From positions 124,001-188,000 of the forward strand of contig NZ_CP025117.1 in NCBI RefSeq assembly GCF_002831645.1: a stretch of DNA of 64,000 nt. The letters are read 5' to 3'. The stretch comes from Olleya sp. Bg11-27 (lineage in GTDB: Bacteria > Bacteroidota > Bacteroidia > Flavobacteriales > Flavobacteriaceae). The notes beneath the pieces were generated by a model. It was not told the origin of the DNA. It did not search any database and was given only the letters and a program-made list of their open reading frames with translations. This document shows, piece by piece, positions 9,938 to 19,221 of this stretch; position 1 is the first letter of the stretch, and every line of letters starts with the position of its first letter. The translations under genes were made by a program, and so were the position numbers.

Positions 9938-10609
9938 CTATTTTTTAGATTTTATCGCAACAAAATCTTTTAAATAATAGGGTTCAAAATAGGCGACATC
10001 TTCGATGTCGCTTTTTTTATACTTATTAAAACTCAATAGACTCATTTGATCAGCAGAAGGCAATTTGTTTTCAACAAACACCGCATTTTTATGGCTAATT
10101 AATTTTGTGGTTTTTTCAACTCCATCTCCTACAAAATAAACCTTACCTAAAGCCAACTCCTTTTCAAAAGAGTTTTCATCAAGCACCTGAGCTTCAATAG
10201 CTCTCACTAAATTATAATTCTCATCAAATATAGCCGAGTATACTTCTAAACGTCTAGCATCAAGCATTGGTATGATGTACCCAGATTCAGCCTTAATTTG
10301 ATGAGCTAATGCTTCTAAAGTAGATACCGATACAAGCGGCTTCTCTAATGCATAAGATAAGCCTTTAGCTGCCGAAACACCAATTCGCAGACCAGTATAA
10401 GACCCAGGTCCTTTACTTACAGCAATGGCATCTAATTGATCCGCAGTCATTTTTGCTTCTTTAAGGACTTCCTCTATATAAACGTGAAGTTTTTCTGCAT
10501 GAGAATACCCATTTCCATAATCTTCTTTTAACACCAAAGTCTCCCCTTTATTAGAAAGAGAGACTGAGCAATTTGTTGTAGAAGTTTCTATATTTAATAT
10601 ATATGCCAC
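9938..10609 (-). CDS. tsaB: tRNA threonylcarbamoyladenosine biosynthesis protein TsaB
   Basis: 223 residues, usual TsaB length. The ASKHA-type N-terminal motif 'LNIETSTTNCSVSLS' and the family signature 'SKGPGSYTGLRIGVSAAKGL' are present. TsaB is the non-catalytic partner of TsaD in making t6A37 on ANN-decoding tRNAs, in the cytosol. It starts 2 bp after the stop of the TolC-like gene, so it is probably the last gene of the exporter operon. The linkage looks positional rather than functional. Confidence 0.93.
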   Translation of the reverse strand: MAYILNIETSTTNCSVSLSNKGETLVLKEDYGNGYSHAEKLHVYIEEVLKEAKMTADQLDAIAVSKGPGSYTGLRIGVSAAKGLSYALEKPLVSVSTLEALAHQIKAESGYIIPMLDARRLEVYSAIFDENYNLVRAIEAQVLDENSFEKELALGKVYFVGDGVEKTTKLISHKNAVFVENKLPSADQMSLLSFNKYKKSDIEDVAYFEPYYLKDFVAIKSKK

Positions 10610-10611
10610 TT

Positions 10612-11931
10612 TTATTCTGTTATTGGTTTACCTAGATAAAAATCTAACACTTTAGTTTTAAAAATAAAATCGTATTTAGCATTCACTAAAGAGGCTTCAG
10701 CATTTACTAAACGTAATCGTGTTTGCTCAATATCAAACGCATTCATTGCTCCAATATTATAACGCTCTTGTGCATTTTGAAATGCAATATTTTGTGCTTC
10801 CAAACTGACTTTAGCTGCTTCATACGATCTAAAAGCAGCTTTTGCATCCGTAAAAGCACGCTGTACATTTGCCTCTAAAGACAATTTGGTTTGCTCTAAA
10901 TTTAATTTAGCATTATCCTCTTGAATCTTAGCTTTAGCAACATTAGTCTTGTTTTGAAATTGAGAGAAAATTGGGATATTAATACTCAATCTAAAACTAT
11001 GTGCTTTTTGATCATTTAATTGATTAAAAAAAGTATCTTCATTTTGCAGAAGGTTTGTATAAAAGGCATTAGACCCAAAACCATAACCAACACTTATAAA
11101 CGGTAAAAAACCGCTTTTAGAAATCTCAGTAGATAATTCAGCATTTTCAATGTTTTTGTGAGCGACTTTAATCTCATATCTATTATCTAATGCATATTTC
11201 ACAATTGGTTTAGCATCTTCGTACATTAATTCTACGGAAGGATCATTTACCTCAATCACCTGAATATCGAAACCTTCATATGGTACTTGTAAAAACTGAG
11301 ACAGGGTTAACAATGAAATGTCATAGTTATTCTGAGCCACTGTTACACTTTGTAAGTCTCTACTTAAAGTAGCTTGTGCATCATAAATATTAGCTTTAGG
11401 CTGCACACCTGCATCGACTAGATCTTGTACTTGTTTCAATTGTTTTTCTGTAAACCCAAATTGCGCTTCAGCAATCTCTAGATTTTCAATATTAAACAAT
11501 ACATTTAAATAAGCATTAACTACGTTTAAAGAAATATCATCTTTAATTCTATTTAATTCTAATTTATTAGTCTCTAAATTCAACTGAGACTGTTTATATA
11601 AGTTGGTTAATCTAAAGCCATTAAACACTGTTTGATTAGCTGACACGCTAAAACTAGTACTATTAGAGGTTCTATCTACAAATTGTCCTGGAAAAATCTC
11701 AGTATTACCTAAAGATAAACTATGCCCAACACTACCTGATATACTAGGCAAAAACTGTCCTTTTGAAGCGATGATGTCTTGCTCGTTAGATAATAACGTG
11801 TTTTGACCTTGCAATACTGTTATATTATTCTCTAAAGCATGTGAGACACACTCTTGCAATGTCCATTTTTTGTCTTGTGCTGTTGCTGAAAAACCTATTA
11901 ACAGCAAAAATAAATACGTTATCTGTTTCAT
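10612..11931 (-). CDS. TolC-family outer membrane efflux protein
   Basis: About 439 residues from ATG 11931 (MKQITYLFLLLIGFSATAQ), which gives a clean signal peptide; a start 7 codons upstream would spoil it. Two outer-membrane-factor repeats are visible, with long helical stretches and 'NAYLNVLFNIENLEIAEAQ' and 'RYNIGAMNAFDIEQTRLRLV' type motifs. It forms the outer membrane exit duct for the MacAB-like transporter encoded upstream; only 1 bp separates it from the membrane-fusion gene. Confidence 0.92.
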   Translation of the reverse strand: MKQITYLFLLLIGFSATAQDKKWTLQECVSHALENNITVLQGQNTLLSNEQDIIASKGQFLPSISGSVGHSLSLGNTEIFPGQFVDRTSNSTSFSVSANQTVFNGFRLTNLYKQSQLNLETNKLELNRIKDDISLNVVNAYLNVLFNIENLEIAEAQFGFTEKQLKQVQDLVDAGVQPKANIYDAQATLSRDLQSVTVAQNNYDISLLTLSQFLQVPYEGFDIQVIEVNDPSVELMYEDAKPIVKYALDNRYEIKVAHKNIENAELSTEISKSGFLPFISVGYGFGSNAFYTNLLQNEDTFFNQLNDQKAHSFRLSINIPIFSQFQNKTNVAKAKIQEDNAKLNLEQTKLSLEANVQRAFTDAKAAFRSYEAAKVSLEAQNIAFQNAQERYNIGAMNAFDIEQTRLRLVNAEASLVNAKYDFIFKTKVLDFYLGKPITE

Positions 11932-11932
11932 A

Positions 11933-13051
11933 TTAATCTTCGTCTTCATCATTATCTTCTTTTGAAGCTTTATTCCAAACTTTTATTTTATCTCCTTCTT
12001 TAACACCTTCTTTTATCTCAACGTTAATCCCATCAGATAATCCCAATTCAATATCTCTTTTTTCAAAAACACCTGGAGAGGTTTCAATGTCAACAAATGG
12101 CTTTTCAGTAATTCTGTTAAATTGTAATAAGGACTCTTTTATAACTAAAGTACTATCTCTAGATTCCATTTCGATTTCAGCATTAGCACTGTAACCTGCT
12201 CTAATTTTTGTAGATGATTCTACGGTTACATCTGCTTTAATTGTAAACTGCACTGCTCCATTTTCTTCCAGTCCTTTAGGCGCAACAAAAGTTAATTTTG
12301 CTGGAAATTCTTTTCCGTTAATGGCTCCTAAAATCACTTTAATTTCTTTTCCTTCTTCTAATTTTCCAACTTCAGCTTCATCTACCTTTCCTTCAAAAAT
12401 CATTTTACTCATATCTGCAATAGTTGCAATAGTAGTTCCAGCATTAAAGTTATTACTTTCTATAACTTGATCGCCTTCTCGCACAGGAATCTCTAAAATT
12501 GTACCAGGTATTAAAGCTATAATGTTGGTGTTAGCAGATCCTCCACCTGACAATGAACCTCTTTTTATAATTTGATAATTATTTTGCGCTTGACTTAATG
12601 TTTCTTGTGCTTGGTTTAATGCCAATTCGCTATTCTCAAAATCTTGTTTTGAAACCACACCTTTATCAAATAAGGTTTTATTGCGATCATACATTATTTT
12701 AGAATTATTGAACGATAATTTGGCGCTACTAATTTGACTACTTGCACCAACAAGACTTTGCTCATTAGGAACCACTCTAATTTTAGCAATAACATCTCCT
12801 TTTTTTACCATATCGCCTTCCTCCACTAGTATCTTATCTATAATACCAGAAATTTGAGGTTTAAGTTCCACCTCTTCTTCTGGGTTTAACTTACCTGTAG
12901 CTACTGTTTTAGTATTTATTGAAGTGAAAAATGGTTCTGCAGTTTTAAAATCTTCAACCGACTTCGAGTTAGAGTCTTTAAAATATTTTATTACCATAAC
13001 AAATGCTATTACCAAAGCAATAATTACAATTATTTTTATTGTTTTTTTCAT
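11933..13051 (-). CDS. Periplasmic membrane-fusion (adaptor) subunit of ABC exporter, MacA/HlyD type
   Basis: 372 residues. An N-terminal membrane anchor (residues 5-22) is followed by a lipoyl half ('QISGIIDKILVEEGDMVKKG'), a coiled-coil hairpin (about 105-165), the second lipoyl half ('PGTILEIPVREGDQVIE') and beta-barrel domains. The C-terminus is very acidic (KEDNDEDED). It bridges the inner-membrane ABC permeases and the TolC-like duct. Substrate unknown. Confidence 0.92.
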   Translation of the reverse strand: MKKTIKIIVIIALVIAFVMVIKYFKDSNSKSVEDFKTAEPFFTSINTKTVATGKLNPEEEVELKPQISGIIDKILVEEGDMVKKGDVIAKIRVVPNEQSLVGASSQISSAKLSFNNSKIMYDRNKTLFDKGVVSKQDFENSELALNQAQETLSQAQNNYQIIKRGSLSGGGSANTNIIALIPGTILEIPVREGDQVIESNNFNAGTTIATIADMSKMIFEGKVDEAEVGKLEEGKEIKVILGAINGKEFPAKLTFVAPKGLEENGAVQFTIKADVTVESSTKIRAGYSANAEIEMESRDSTLVIKESLLQFNRITEKPFVDIETSPGVFEKRDIELGLSDGINVEIKEGVKEGDKIKVWNKASKEDNDEDED

Positions 13052-13110
13052 TTTATTTATAGTTTTCTTGGTTGACTTTATATGTTTGTTAGTTTCTTAT
13101 AATACTTGAC

Positions 13111-14349
13111 TTATTCTTCTCTCAAGGCATCGATAGGTTTAATACTTGTCGCTTTAAATGCGGGTATTAATCCTATTAATGTTCCTAAAACTATTAAAAT
13201 TGTTAATGCTATAAAAACAACAGTAATAGACACCGATGCATTTACCAATACTGCTTCTGGTCCCTGTCCAAAAAGGCTATCGACTAACATCAATATTAAA
13301 CCGCCCGTTATAATACCGAGTAAACCGGCAATTAATGTAATAAATACAGCTTCTAATACCACTTGTCTTTTTATCTCAAAAGGAGTTGCTCCAAGTGCAC
13401 GTCGCACGCCTATTTCTTTTGTACGCTCTCTAACGGTTATCAATAAGATATTTCCTATGGCAAAAACTCCAGCAAATAATGTGGCAATACCAACAAACCA
13501 CGTAAGAAACTGCATCCCTGTTAAAAACCCTGTGATTTTATCAAATTCTTTACCTAAGTTAAAACTTCCAAATGCCCGATTATCTTCAGGATGAACTTTA
13601 TTTAAGTTTCTTAAAATTAATTTGGCATCAGCTTCAATTTGTGAAATATCATACTCTGGTTTTCCGGTAATCATCATCCAACCAATATTACCTCCCATAT
13701 TATAGATTTGCTGAAAGGTGGTAAACGGTATATTCATATCGTCCGATGGTCCCATATTACCTCCCGTTTCAAACATACCCACAATCTTAAAATTCATTCC
13801 ATTAAGTTGAATATATTCCCCAATCATTTCGGCATCTTTCTCAAAAAGTTGTTTGTATATTTCTTCCGAAATAGCCACTACTTTTCTGTTTTCGTCAATA
13901 TCCGTTTGATTAATAAAACGTCCTTGAATCATTTTCTTTTTCTGAACTTGATCAAGTAGCGGATAATCCCCACTTACACTAAAGTTTCCAGATAAAAAAT
14001 TATGAATAACCAACGCTTGATTTCTATTTCTAGGCACCACAAACTCGATCCCTTCAACATTATCCTCAATTTTTTTCGCGTCCGTTATTTTAAGCTGTAC
14101 TTGTCTACCTTCTTGAAAGCCTTTAAATGGCTTACTTGTACTTTGTGCCCAAACAAATACACTATTGGTTGCAAAACTTCCAAACAGCCTATTAAATGAG
14201 TTTTCTATTCCACGTGCAGAACCTAATAAAACAATAAGCAATAAAATCCCCCACCAAACACCAACCATAGTTAATGCTGTTCGAAGTTTATTTTTACCTA
14301 AACTATCAAAAACCTCTTGCCAAGTATCTCTCTCTAATAAAAATCGCAT
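13111..14349 (-). CDS. MacB/FtsX-type ABC transporter permease
   Basis: 412 residues: one N-terminal membrane helix, a large periplasmic MacB core domain (about 50-270), then three C-terminal helices with the FtsX motif 'VRERTKEIGVRRALGATPFE'. It ends 'IKPIDALREE', typical of the family. It is separated by 2 bp from a second permease upstream; the two probably form a heterodimer served by one ATPase. Members couple ATP hydrolysis to periplasmic movements rather than to direct transport across the inner membrane. Confidence 0.92.
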   Translation of the reverse strand: MRFLLERDTWQEVFDSLGKNKLRTALTMVGVWWGILLLIVLLGSARGIENSFNRLFGSFATNSVFVWAQSTSKPFKGFQEGRQVQLKITDAKKIEDNVEGIEFVVPRNRNQALVIHNFLSGNFSVSGDYPLLDQVQKKKMIQGRFINQTDIDENRKVVAISEEIYKQLFEKDAEMIGEYIQLNGMNFKIVGMFETGGNMGPSDDMNIPFTTFQQIYNMGGNIGWMMITGKPEYDISQIEADAKLILRNLNKVHPEDNRAFGSFNLGKEFDKITGFLTGMQFLTWFVGIATLFAGVFAIGNILLITVRERTKEIGVRRALGATPFEIKRQVVLEAVFITLIAGLLGIITGGLILMLVDSLFGQGPEAVLVNASVSITVVFIALTILIVLGTLIGLIPAFKATSIKPIDALREE

Positions 14350-14351
14350 AA

Positions 14352-15581
14352 TTAATCGTTTCTTAGTGCTATAATTGGTTTAATCTTCGATGCTTTTTTA
14401 GCCGGTAGATACCCTGCTAAACCTCCTGCAATAATTAGCGTGAATGTTGCGCCAATCACAAGGTTTATACTAACATAAGGGTCTTTTATAAAATAGTCTT
14501 CTAAACTAGGACCTATTAACTCTAAAATTCCCATACCTAAAAACAAGCCTGAAAATCCGGCTATAACGGTAATTAATATAGATTCTAAAAGTATGATTAA
14601 GACAATAGAGCTTGGTGAAGCCCCTAAAGCTTTACGTATTCCTATTTCTTTAGTACGTTCTTTAACAATAAAAATCATGATATTACTAATTCCGACAATA
14701 CCAGCTATTAAAGTACCAAAACCGATAACCAAAACCAGGATCCCTAAAATAGAAGTCATTTGATCTACTGCCTTAGAGTCGTTAGCCAAATTGCGCACTC
14801 TAATGGCACGCTGGTCATTTTGAGAGACCATAAAACGGTCCTTTAGCTTCTTAGTCAATAAATTACTAAAACTAATTGCAGCATCAAAATCCATCTCTGG
14901 ATTGTAGGTCAAGTTTATTTGATCTACATGATCATTATTACCATAAATTTGTTGCGCTGTAGATACAGGCATATAAATGTAACGCTCTTCATTATCTCCT
15001 CCATCATCTTCAAAAATACCCACAACTTTATATTGTATTCCGTTAAGGTTTAAATATTTTCCTATGGCTGTTGTTTTTAAAAATAAATCTTCCTCAACTA
15101 AACGACCAATAACGACCACTTTAGTTTTATTCTTAATATCAGATTCATTTATATAACGACCGTAAGTAACTTTAGTGTTTTCTAAAAATTGATGATCTGG
15201 ATTTACAGCGCGAACACTGTAACTACTTTTTTCATTTCTAAAAGTGGCAGTAACGTTGATATAAATTCTTGAAGTAATATACTGTACTTTTCCATCAAAC
15301 TCCTCTTCTATCCATTTTTGGTCCTTATTTTCAAACTGAATTTGCCGTCCTGCTTGCAAACCATTACTAGCCTTAGACGTTCTTCCAGAATTAATGAATA
15401 TAGAGTTTTTAGCATCATCCACAAAAGCACTATCAAACGTATTTAATAATCCATTTGTAATACCAAAAAGCAACGCAAATAACAAAATAGCAAACGTTAC
15501 TGTAAAACCAGATAATAACGTTCTGGTTTTATTCATATTAATACTTTGAAAAATTTCGCGCCAAAGGTCTCTATCAAACAT
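14352..15581 (-). CDS. MacB/FtsX-type ABC transporter permease
   Basis: 409 residues with the same plan as its downstream neighbour: N-terminal helix, periplasmic MacB core (about 45-265), three C-terminal helices and 'VKERTKEIGIRKALGASPSS'. Its start overlaps the end of the ATPase gene by 8 bp, indicating translational coupling. The pair are diverged paralogues, pointing to a heteromeric exporter. Confidence 0.92.
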   Translation of the reverse strand: MFDRDLWREIFQSINMNKTRTLLSGFTVTFAILLFALLFGITNGLLNTFDSAFVDDAKNSIFINSGRTSKASNGLQAGRQIQFENKDQKWIEEEFDGKVQYITSRIYINVTATFRNEKSSYSVRAVNPDHQFLENTKVTYGRYINESDIKNKTKVVVIGRLVEEDLFLKTTAIGKYLNLNGIQYKVVGIFEDDGGDNEERYIYMPVSTAQQIYGNNDHVDQINLTYNPEMDFDAAISFSNLLTKKLKDRFMVSQNDQRAIRVRNLANDSKAVDQMTSILGILVLVIGFGTLIAGIVGISNIMIFIVKERTKEIGIRKALGASPSSIVLIILLESILITVIAGFSGLFLGMGILELIGPSLEDYFIKDPYVSINLVIGATFTLIIAGGLAGYLPAKKASKIKPIIALRND

Positions 15582-16275
15582 ATTCCGAAGCTCTAACTTG
15601 TTCTACAAAGGCATCTTCCATTATTACACCATCTTTTAAACGTACAATACGTTTACACATACTTGCAATATCCTCCTCATGCGTCACCATCAAGATTGTT
15701 TTACCTTCATCATTTAAAGATTGGATAAAATCCATAATCTCATGAGAGGTTTTTGTATCTAATGCTCCTGTTGGCTCATCTGCCAATAATAATTTTGGAT
15801 TAGCAGCTAATGCTCGTGCAATAGCAACACGTTGTTTTTGACCTCCAGACAATTCTTTCGGCAAATGGTGTGCCCAGTCTTTTAAACCTACTTTTTCTAA
15901 GTGATATAAAGCCGTTTCAATACGTTCTTTTCGTTTTAAACCTTGATAATATAATGGCAAAGCCACATTATCTAAAGCATTTTTGTAATTTATTAAATTG
16001 AAAGATTGAAAAATAAATCCTAAAAACTTATTTCTATAAATAGCTGCTTTTTTCTCGGTAAGATCTTTAATAGGTACATTATCTAAAATATATTCACCTT
16101 CATCAGCTTCATCTAACATCCCTATAATATTTAGTAATGTCGATTTCCCTGAACCAGAAGACCCCATGATTGCCACCATTTCTCCCTCTTCAACAGATAA
16201 ATCTATTCCTTTTAAAACATGAAGACTAGAATCGCCAATTGGGTACGACTTGTGTAGTTTACTTATTTTGAGCAT
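15574..16275 (-). CDS. ABC transporter ATP-binding protein, MacB/LolD type
   Basis: 233 residues, a single nucleotide-binding domain. Walker A 'GSSGSGKSTLLN', Q-loop region 'FIFQSFNLI', signature 'LSGGQKQRVAIARAL', Walker B 'LLLADEPTGALD' and switch 'VTHEEDIA' are all present. First gene of the exporter operon (ATPase, two permeases, adaptor, TolC, tsaB). Substrate cannot be read from sequence; macrolide, peptide or lipoprotein-related functions are all known for this family. Confidence 0.95.
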   Translation of the reverse strand: MLKISKLHKSYPIGDSSLHVLKGIDLSVEEGEMVAIMGSSGSGKSTLLNIIGMLDEADEGEYILDNVPIKDLTEKKAAIYRNKFLGFIFQSFNLINYKNALDNVALPLYYQGLKRKERIETALYHLEKVGLKDWAHHLPKELSGGQKQRVAIARALAANPKLLLADEPTGALDTKTSHEIMDFIQSLNDEGKTILMVTHEEDIASMCKRIVRLKDGVIMEDAFVEQVRASEYV

Positions 16276-16388
16276 AACGATGGTTTTAATGATTGATTAG
16301 TAACTCAATATCAATTAGACTACAAAGGATGCAATTTGTTACAACAATTATCGAAAAGTTTTGTTAAATGTTGATTTTCAGATAAACT

Positions 16389-16610
16389 TTACTGCTTTTT
16401 TGTTCTGAAAAACTTCCAATAAATAAAGAAACCTAAACCAAAAACCAAAATATATGGAATAGACATTAAATATACAATCCCATCATTTATTCCCTTAGCC
16501 GTCTTCTGACCGTCTTCATTTTCTAAAACAGCTCTACACATAGCGCATTGCGCCGAACTTTTTAGAACAAAGAAAAAAGAGACTAGAAAAAAGATTGCTT
16601 TGGTTTTCAT
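16389..16610 (-). CDS. Small membrane protein with periplasmic CxxC motif, oxidase cluster
   Basis: 73 residues: signal peptide (MKTKAIFFLVSFFFVLKSSA), a mature N-terminus with 'QCAMCRAVLENE', a short soluble segment, and one C-terminal membrane helix (about 47-66) ending KKQ. I know no characterised function. Its CxxC at the membrane face and its place directly after DUF420 and Sco genes make a role in copper or heme handling for cytochrome oxidase plausible, but that is inference from neighbours. Confidence 0.7.
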   Translation of the reverse strand: MKTKAIFFLVSFFFVLKSSAQCAMCRAVLENEDGQKTAKGINDGIVYLMSIPYILVFGLGFFIYWKFFRTKKQ

Positions 16611-16660
16611 ATTTATTGTTTTGGTGCCACTTAGATTGCGCTCAGTATGACACTATCTTT

Positions 16661-17209
16661 TTAAATGTAATAAGGTGAAATCATTAAATACACAATAACA
16701 CCTGTTACTGCAACATATAACCATAACGGGAATGTTATTCTAGCTATTTTTTTATGACGTTCTATACTATTAGTAATTGCCCTAACATAAGTAATTAAAA
16801 CAAACGGAATAACAACAATAGATAACGCAATATGCGTTATTAATATAACAAAGTAAACTGTTCTAATAACACCTTCTCCACCAAATTTGGTAGAATCACT
16901 AGTCATATGATACGCCACATACATCAGTAAAAAAATCACAGAACAACCAATAGCAGTTGACATTAATTTTTTATGAAGGACTATATTTTTATTTTTTATA
17001 GCCAAAAAAGCTAATACCAAAAGAACAGCGGTCAAAGCATTAATACCAGCATATATTGGTGGCAGAAAAGTTAATGGCTCTACATTAAACCCAAAATCCT
17101 TTAGCTTAACGTTAAAAAGCACAGCAACAGCAATAGGAATTAGTATTGACAACACGACAATCCACTTATTGTATTTTTTTTCGTCTTCTAGGTTGTTGAT
17201 ATTAGTCAT
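16661..17209 (-). CDS. DUF420 membrane protein (CtaM-like), oxidase biogenesis
   Basis: 182 residues with about five membrane helices. Conserved His residues lie in 'IVLHKKLMS', 'YVAYHMTSDS', 'VILITHIALSIV' and 'RHKKIARITFPLW', the pattern of DUF420. In Firmicutes the related CtaM is needed for heme-copper oxidase maturation. Here it sits between a Sco gene and the CxxC small membrane protein, in line with that role. Confidence 0.85.
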   Translation of the reverse strand: MTNINNLEDEKKYNKWIVVLSILIPIAVAVLFNVKLKDFGFNVEPLTFLPPIYAGINALTAVLLVLAFLAIKNKNIVLHKKLMSTAIGCSVIFLLMYVAYHMTSDSTKFGGEGVIRTVYFVILITHIALSIVVIPFVLITYVRAITNSIERHKKIARITFPLWLYVAVTGVIVYLMISPYYI

Positions 17210-17258
17210 ATTTAATAATTTATGCGATTCTGAAACACGTTCAAAATGACAGAATAAT

Positions 17259-18005
17259 TTACTCTCTTAACAATTTAGCAATATCCTCTTGAATAACCGA
17301 TATTTCTTGCTCGTTACCATCTTCATCCACTTTTTCTAACTCGCTTATCACACCTTTATAAAATATTTTTGGATTCCCAAAACCATCTTTTCTAGAACGC
17401 AAGTACCCTTCTTTATCAACTAGAGCAAAATCTCCAGAATGTTCAAAATTTTCAATATTAACAAAAATATTAAACCCAATGTTAGACAATTTATAGATGT
17501 CTTCTTTTGCGCCAGTCATTAAATGCCAATTAGAACTTGTCACACCATAATCTGCAGCATAGGCTTTTAAAACTTCTGGTGTGTCATTCTCTGGATTAAT
17601 ACTAAAAGAAGCAATACCAAAATCTGGATTGTCTTTAAACTTATCTTGAATCATCGCCAAGTTTTTGCTCATTCTTGGACAAATAGTAGGACAGGTTGTA
17701 AAAAAGAAATCAACAACATATACTTGTCCCAAATAATCTTTATTAGTAATTGTTTTACCATCCTGATCTGTAAAACTAAATTCCGGCACTTTTTTAGGTT
17801 GACCATCAATGATCAAATACTCTAAATCAGATTTATTCTTTGAAGTTTTTTTTCCGTTAACAACAAGACCTTCACTTCTACTTTCGTCTGTACGACTAAT
17901 ATCTCCATTACTTACTCTATCAACTATCTTCGGAATAAAAATAATACCGAATAATAAAATAATAAACGCAATACCTATATATGAATAATTTGCTTTTTTG
18001 CTCAT
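17259..18005 (-). CDS. SCO1/SenC family copper chaperone
   Basis: 248 residues. One N-terminal membrane anchor, then a thioredoxin-fold domain from about residue 70 ('VPEFSFTDQDGKTITNKDYL'). The copper-binding motif CxxxC is intact in 'FFTTCPTICPRM' and the distal His is in 'FEHSGDFALVDKEG'. Sco proteins deliver copper to, or reduce, the CuA site of subunit II, on the periplasmic side. It is 10 bp downstream of another thioredoxin-like gene. Confidence 0.93.
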   Translation of the reverse strand: MSKKANYSYIGIAFIILLFGIIFIPKIVDRVSNGDISRTDESRSEGLVVNGKKTSKNKSDLEYLIIDGQPKKVPEFSFTDQDGKTITNKDYLGQVYVVDFFFTTCPTICPRMSKNLAMIQDKFKDNPDFGIASFSINPENDTPEVLKAYAADYGVTSSNWHLMTGAKEDIYKLSNIGFNIFVNIENFEHSGDFALVDKEGYLRSRKDGFGNPKIFYKGVISELEKVDEDGNEQEISVIQEDIAKLLRE

Positions 18006-18015
18006 TGTAATACGA

Positions 18016-18732
18016 TTAGTTTGTATCTCCTTTTAAATCTTGTGCGCGTCTAGCAGCTGAGTTAAACTCACCTTTACGCTTCTGTCTATATTCAGTAAAC
18101 AACACCCGTAAATCATCCGCTCCCATAACATTTTTAAGTTGTGCTACTTCTGAAGCATTGTAGGCGGTTAATGGGTATGCACCTTTATCAGCTTCTATTT
18201 CAGGTTTAGTTCTGTTATCCAAGCGCCCACGTTGGTTTAACTCTTTGTCAACAATAAAAACCTTACCTGTTGCCAGATTAAAATCTAAGACTTCGCTTGT
18301 TCTTAAACTATTAAACATCTTTTTTGTGTCCGAATCATCTAACTCTACAAACGACCAGTACTTAAGCTCCCCATACTTCGTCAATTCTTTCTTAAGCCTA
18401 TCTGTAGCCTCTTCAGAATCTTTTGAAACTAACATTATAACTTGAAAACTTTTAAAGCCTTGAAACTTATCGTAAATCAATTCTTTAAGGTTAGAACATT
18501 CTACAAATTTATTTTCAGGATCCTTACCTAAAAACCCTAATACAGTAATATGTTCTTCTAATTGTATATCCGTATTGGAAGAGCTAAGATTTTTTAAATC
18601 AAGCACGTCATTTTTAACGACTTCTAGCGGATTGTAATTGTTTGTAGATGGGTACAAAAACAATAAAAAGATAACAGGAAGAAAAAACAAGACACTTAAA
18701 ACAATTCCTTTTTTAATATTCTTTTTATCCAT
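18016..18732 (-). CDS. Membrane-anchored thioredoxin-like protein of unknown function
   Basis: 238 residues. One N-terminal membrane helix (about 10-27), then a soluble domain with a beta-alpha pattern like a Sco/thioredoxin fold ('EHITVLGFLGKDPENKF', 'GKVFIVDKELNQRGR', 'KPEIEADKGAYPL'). It has a single Cys near the usual active-site region ('FVECSNLKEL') and no CxxxC, so it cannot bind copper as Sco does. First gene after the terminator at 18765-18795 and directly upstream of sco, so probably an accessory factor of the same pathway. Confidence 0.7.
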   Translation of the reverse strand: MDKKNIKKGIVLSVLFFLPVIFLLFLYPSTNNYNPLEVVKNDVLDLKNLSSSNTDIQLEEHITVLGFLGKDPENKFVECSNLKELIYDKFQGFKSFQVIMLVSKDSEEATDRLKKELTKYGELKYWSFVELDDSDTKKMFNSLRTSEVLDFNLATGKVFIVDKELNQRGRLDNRTKPEIEADKGAYPLTAYNASEVAQLKNVMGADDLRVLFTEYRQKRKGEFNSAARRAQDLKGDTN

Positions 18733-18764
18733 AATAATTGTACTGATTTTTAAAATACAAAAAT

Positions 18765-18795
18765 AAAAAAGGTGGCTTTAATAAACCACCTTTTT
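18765..18795 (-). terminator. Intrinsic terminator after cytochrome oxidase subunit IV gene
   Basis: Stem AAGGTGG / CCACCTT with a 10-base loop, flanked by an A-run and a T-run on opposite sides. It separates the oxidase subunit operon from the Sco/DUF420 maturation operon. Could act in both directions. Confidence 0.88.
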
Positions 18796-18819
18796 AACTA
18801 TATATATTTTGATTTCAAT

Positions 18820-19200
18820 TTAGAAATCTCTTTTTATAAATCCATTGTCGTAAACGTTAAACACGTAACCACCTTCTTGTAATAAAATAAATAGTAAATA
18901 GCAGATCAAGAATATTGCTGTCCATACTACTGCACGTCTTAATCCCGCAACTTCATCACGCATGTGCATGAAATCCCAAGTAATATAATATGCTTTTACT
19001 AATGTCAATATAATAAAAATCCAATTTAATAATTTCATCCCTAAAACAACATTAGTTCCCCAAGCTGGTTTTAAGATCCCTAAAACAACTTCTACAGCTG
19101 TAATGATCGATAACAATATTAAAACTCCCCAAATTTTTTGAGTGTTAGACTTAAACTTTACTAATCCTCTAAATATTTCTAATTTATGTGCGTCTGCCAT
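18820..19200 (-). CDS. Cytochrome c oxidase subunit IV family protein
   Basis: 126 residues with three membrane helices (about 25-45, 52-72, 90-112) and the 'YYITWDFMHMRDE' motif seen in small prokaryotic subunit IV proteins. An assembly or stability subunit of the heme-copper oxidase in the inner membrane. Last gene of the run cyoE, cox3-like, cox3, subunit IV; 21 bp after cox3. Confidence 0.85.
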   Translation of the reverse strand: MADAHKLEIFRGLVKFKSNTQKIWGVLILLSIITAVEVVLGILKPAWGTNVVLGMKLLNWIFIILTLVKAYYITWDFMHMRDEVAGLRRAVVWTAIFLICYLLFILLQEGGYVFNVYDNGFIKRDF

Positions 19201-19221
19201 GATATGTCTTTTCTATTTTTA

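Noticed and set aside
13106-13594. Plus-strand frame of 162 codons
   Set aside because: Antisense to a well-supported MacB-type permease with clear motifs; no start context and no recognisable domain.
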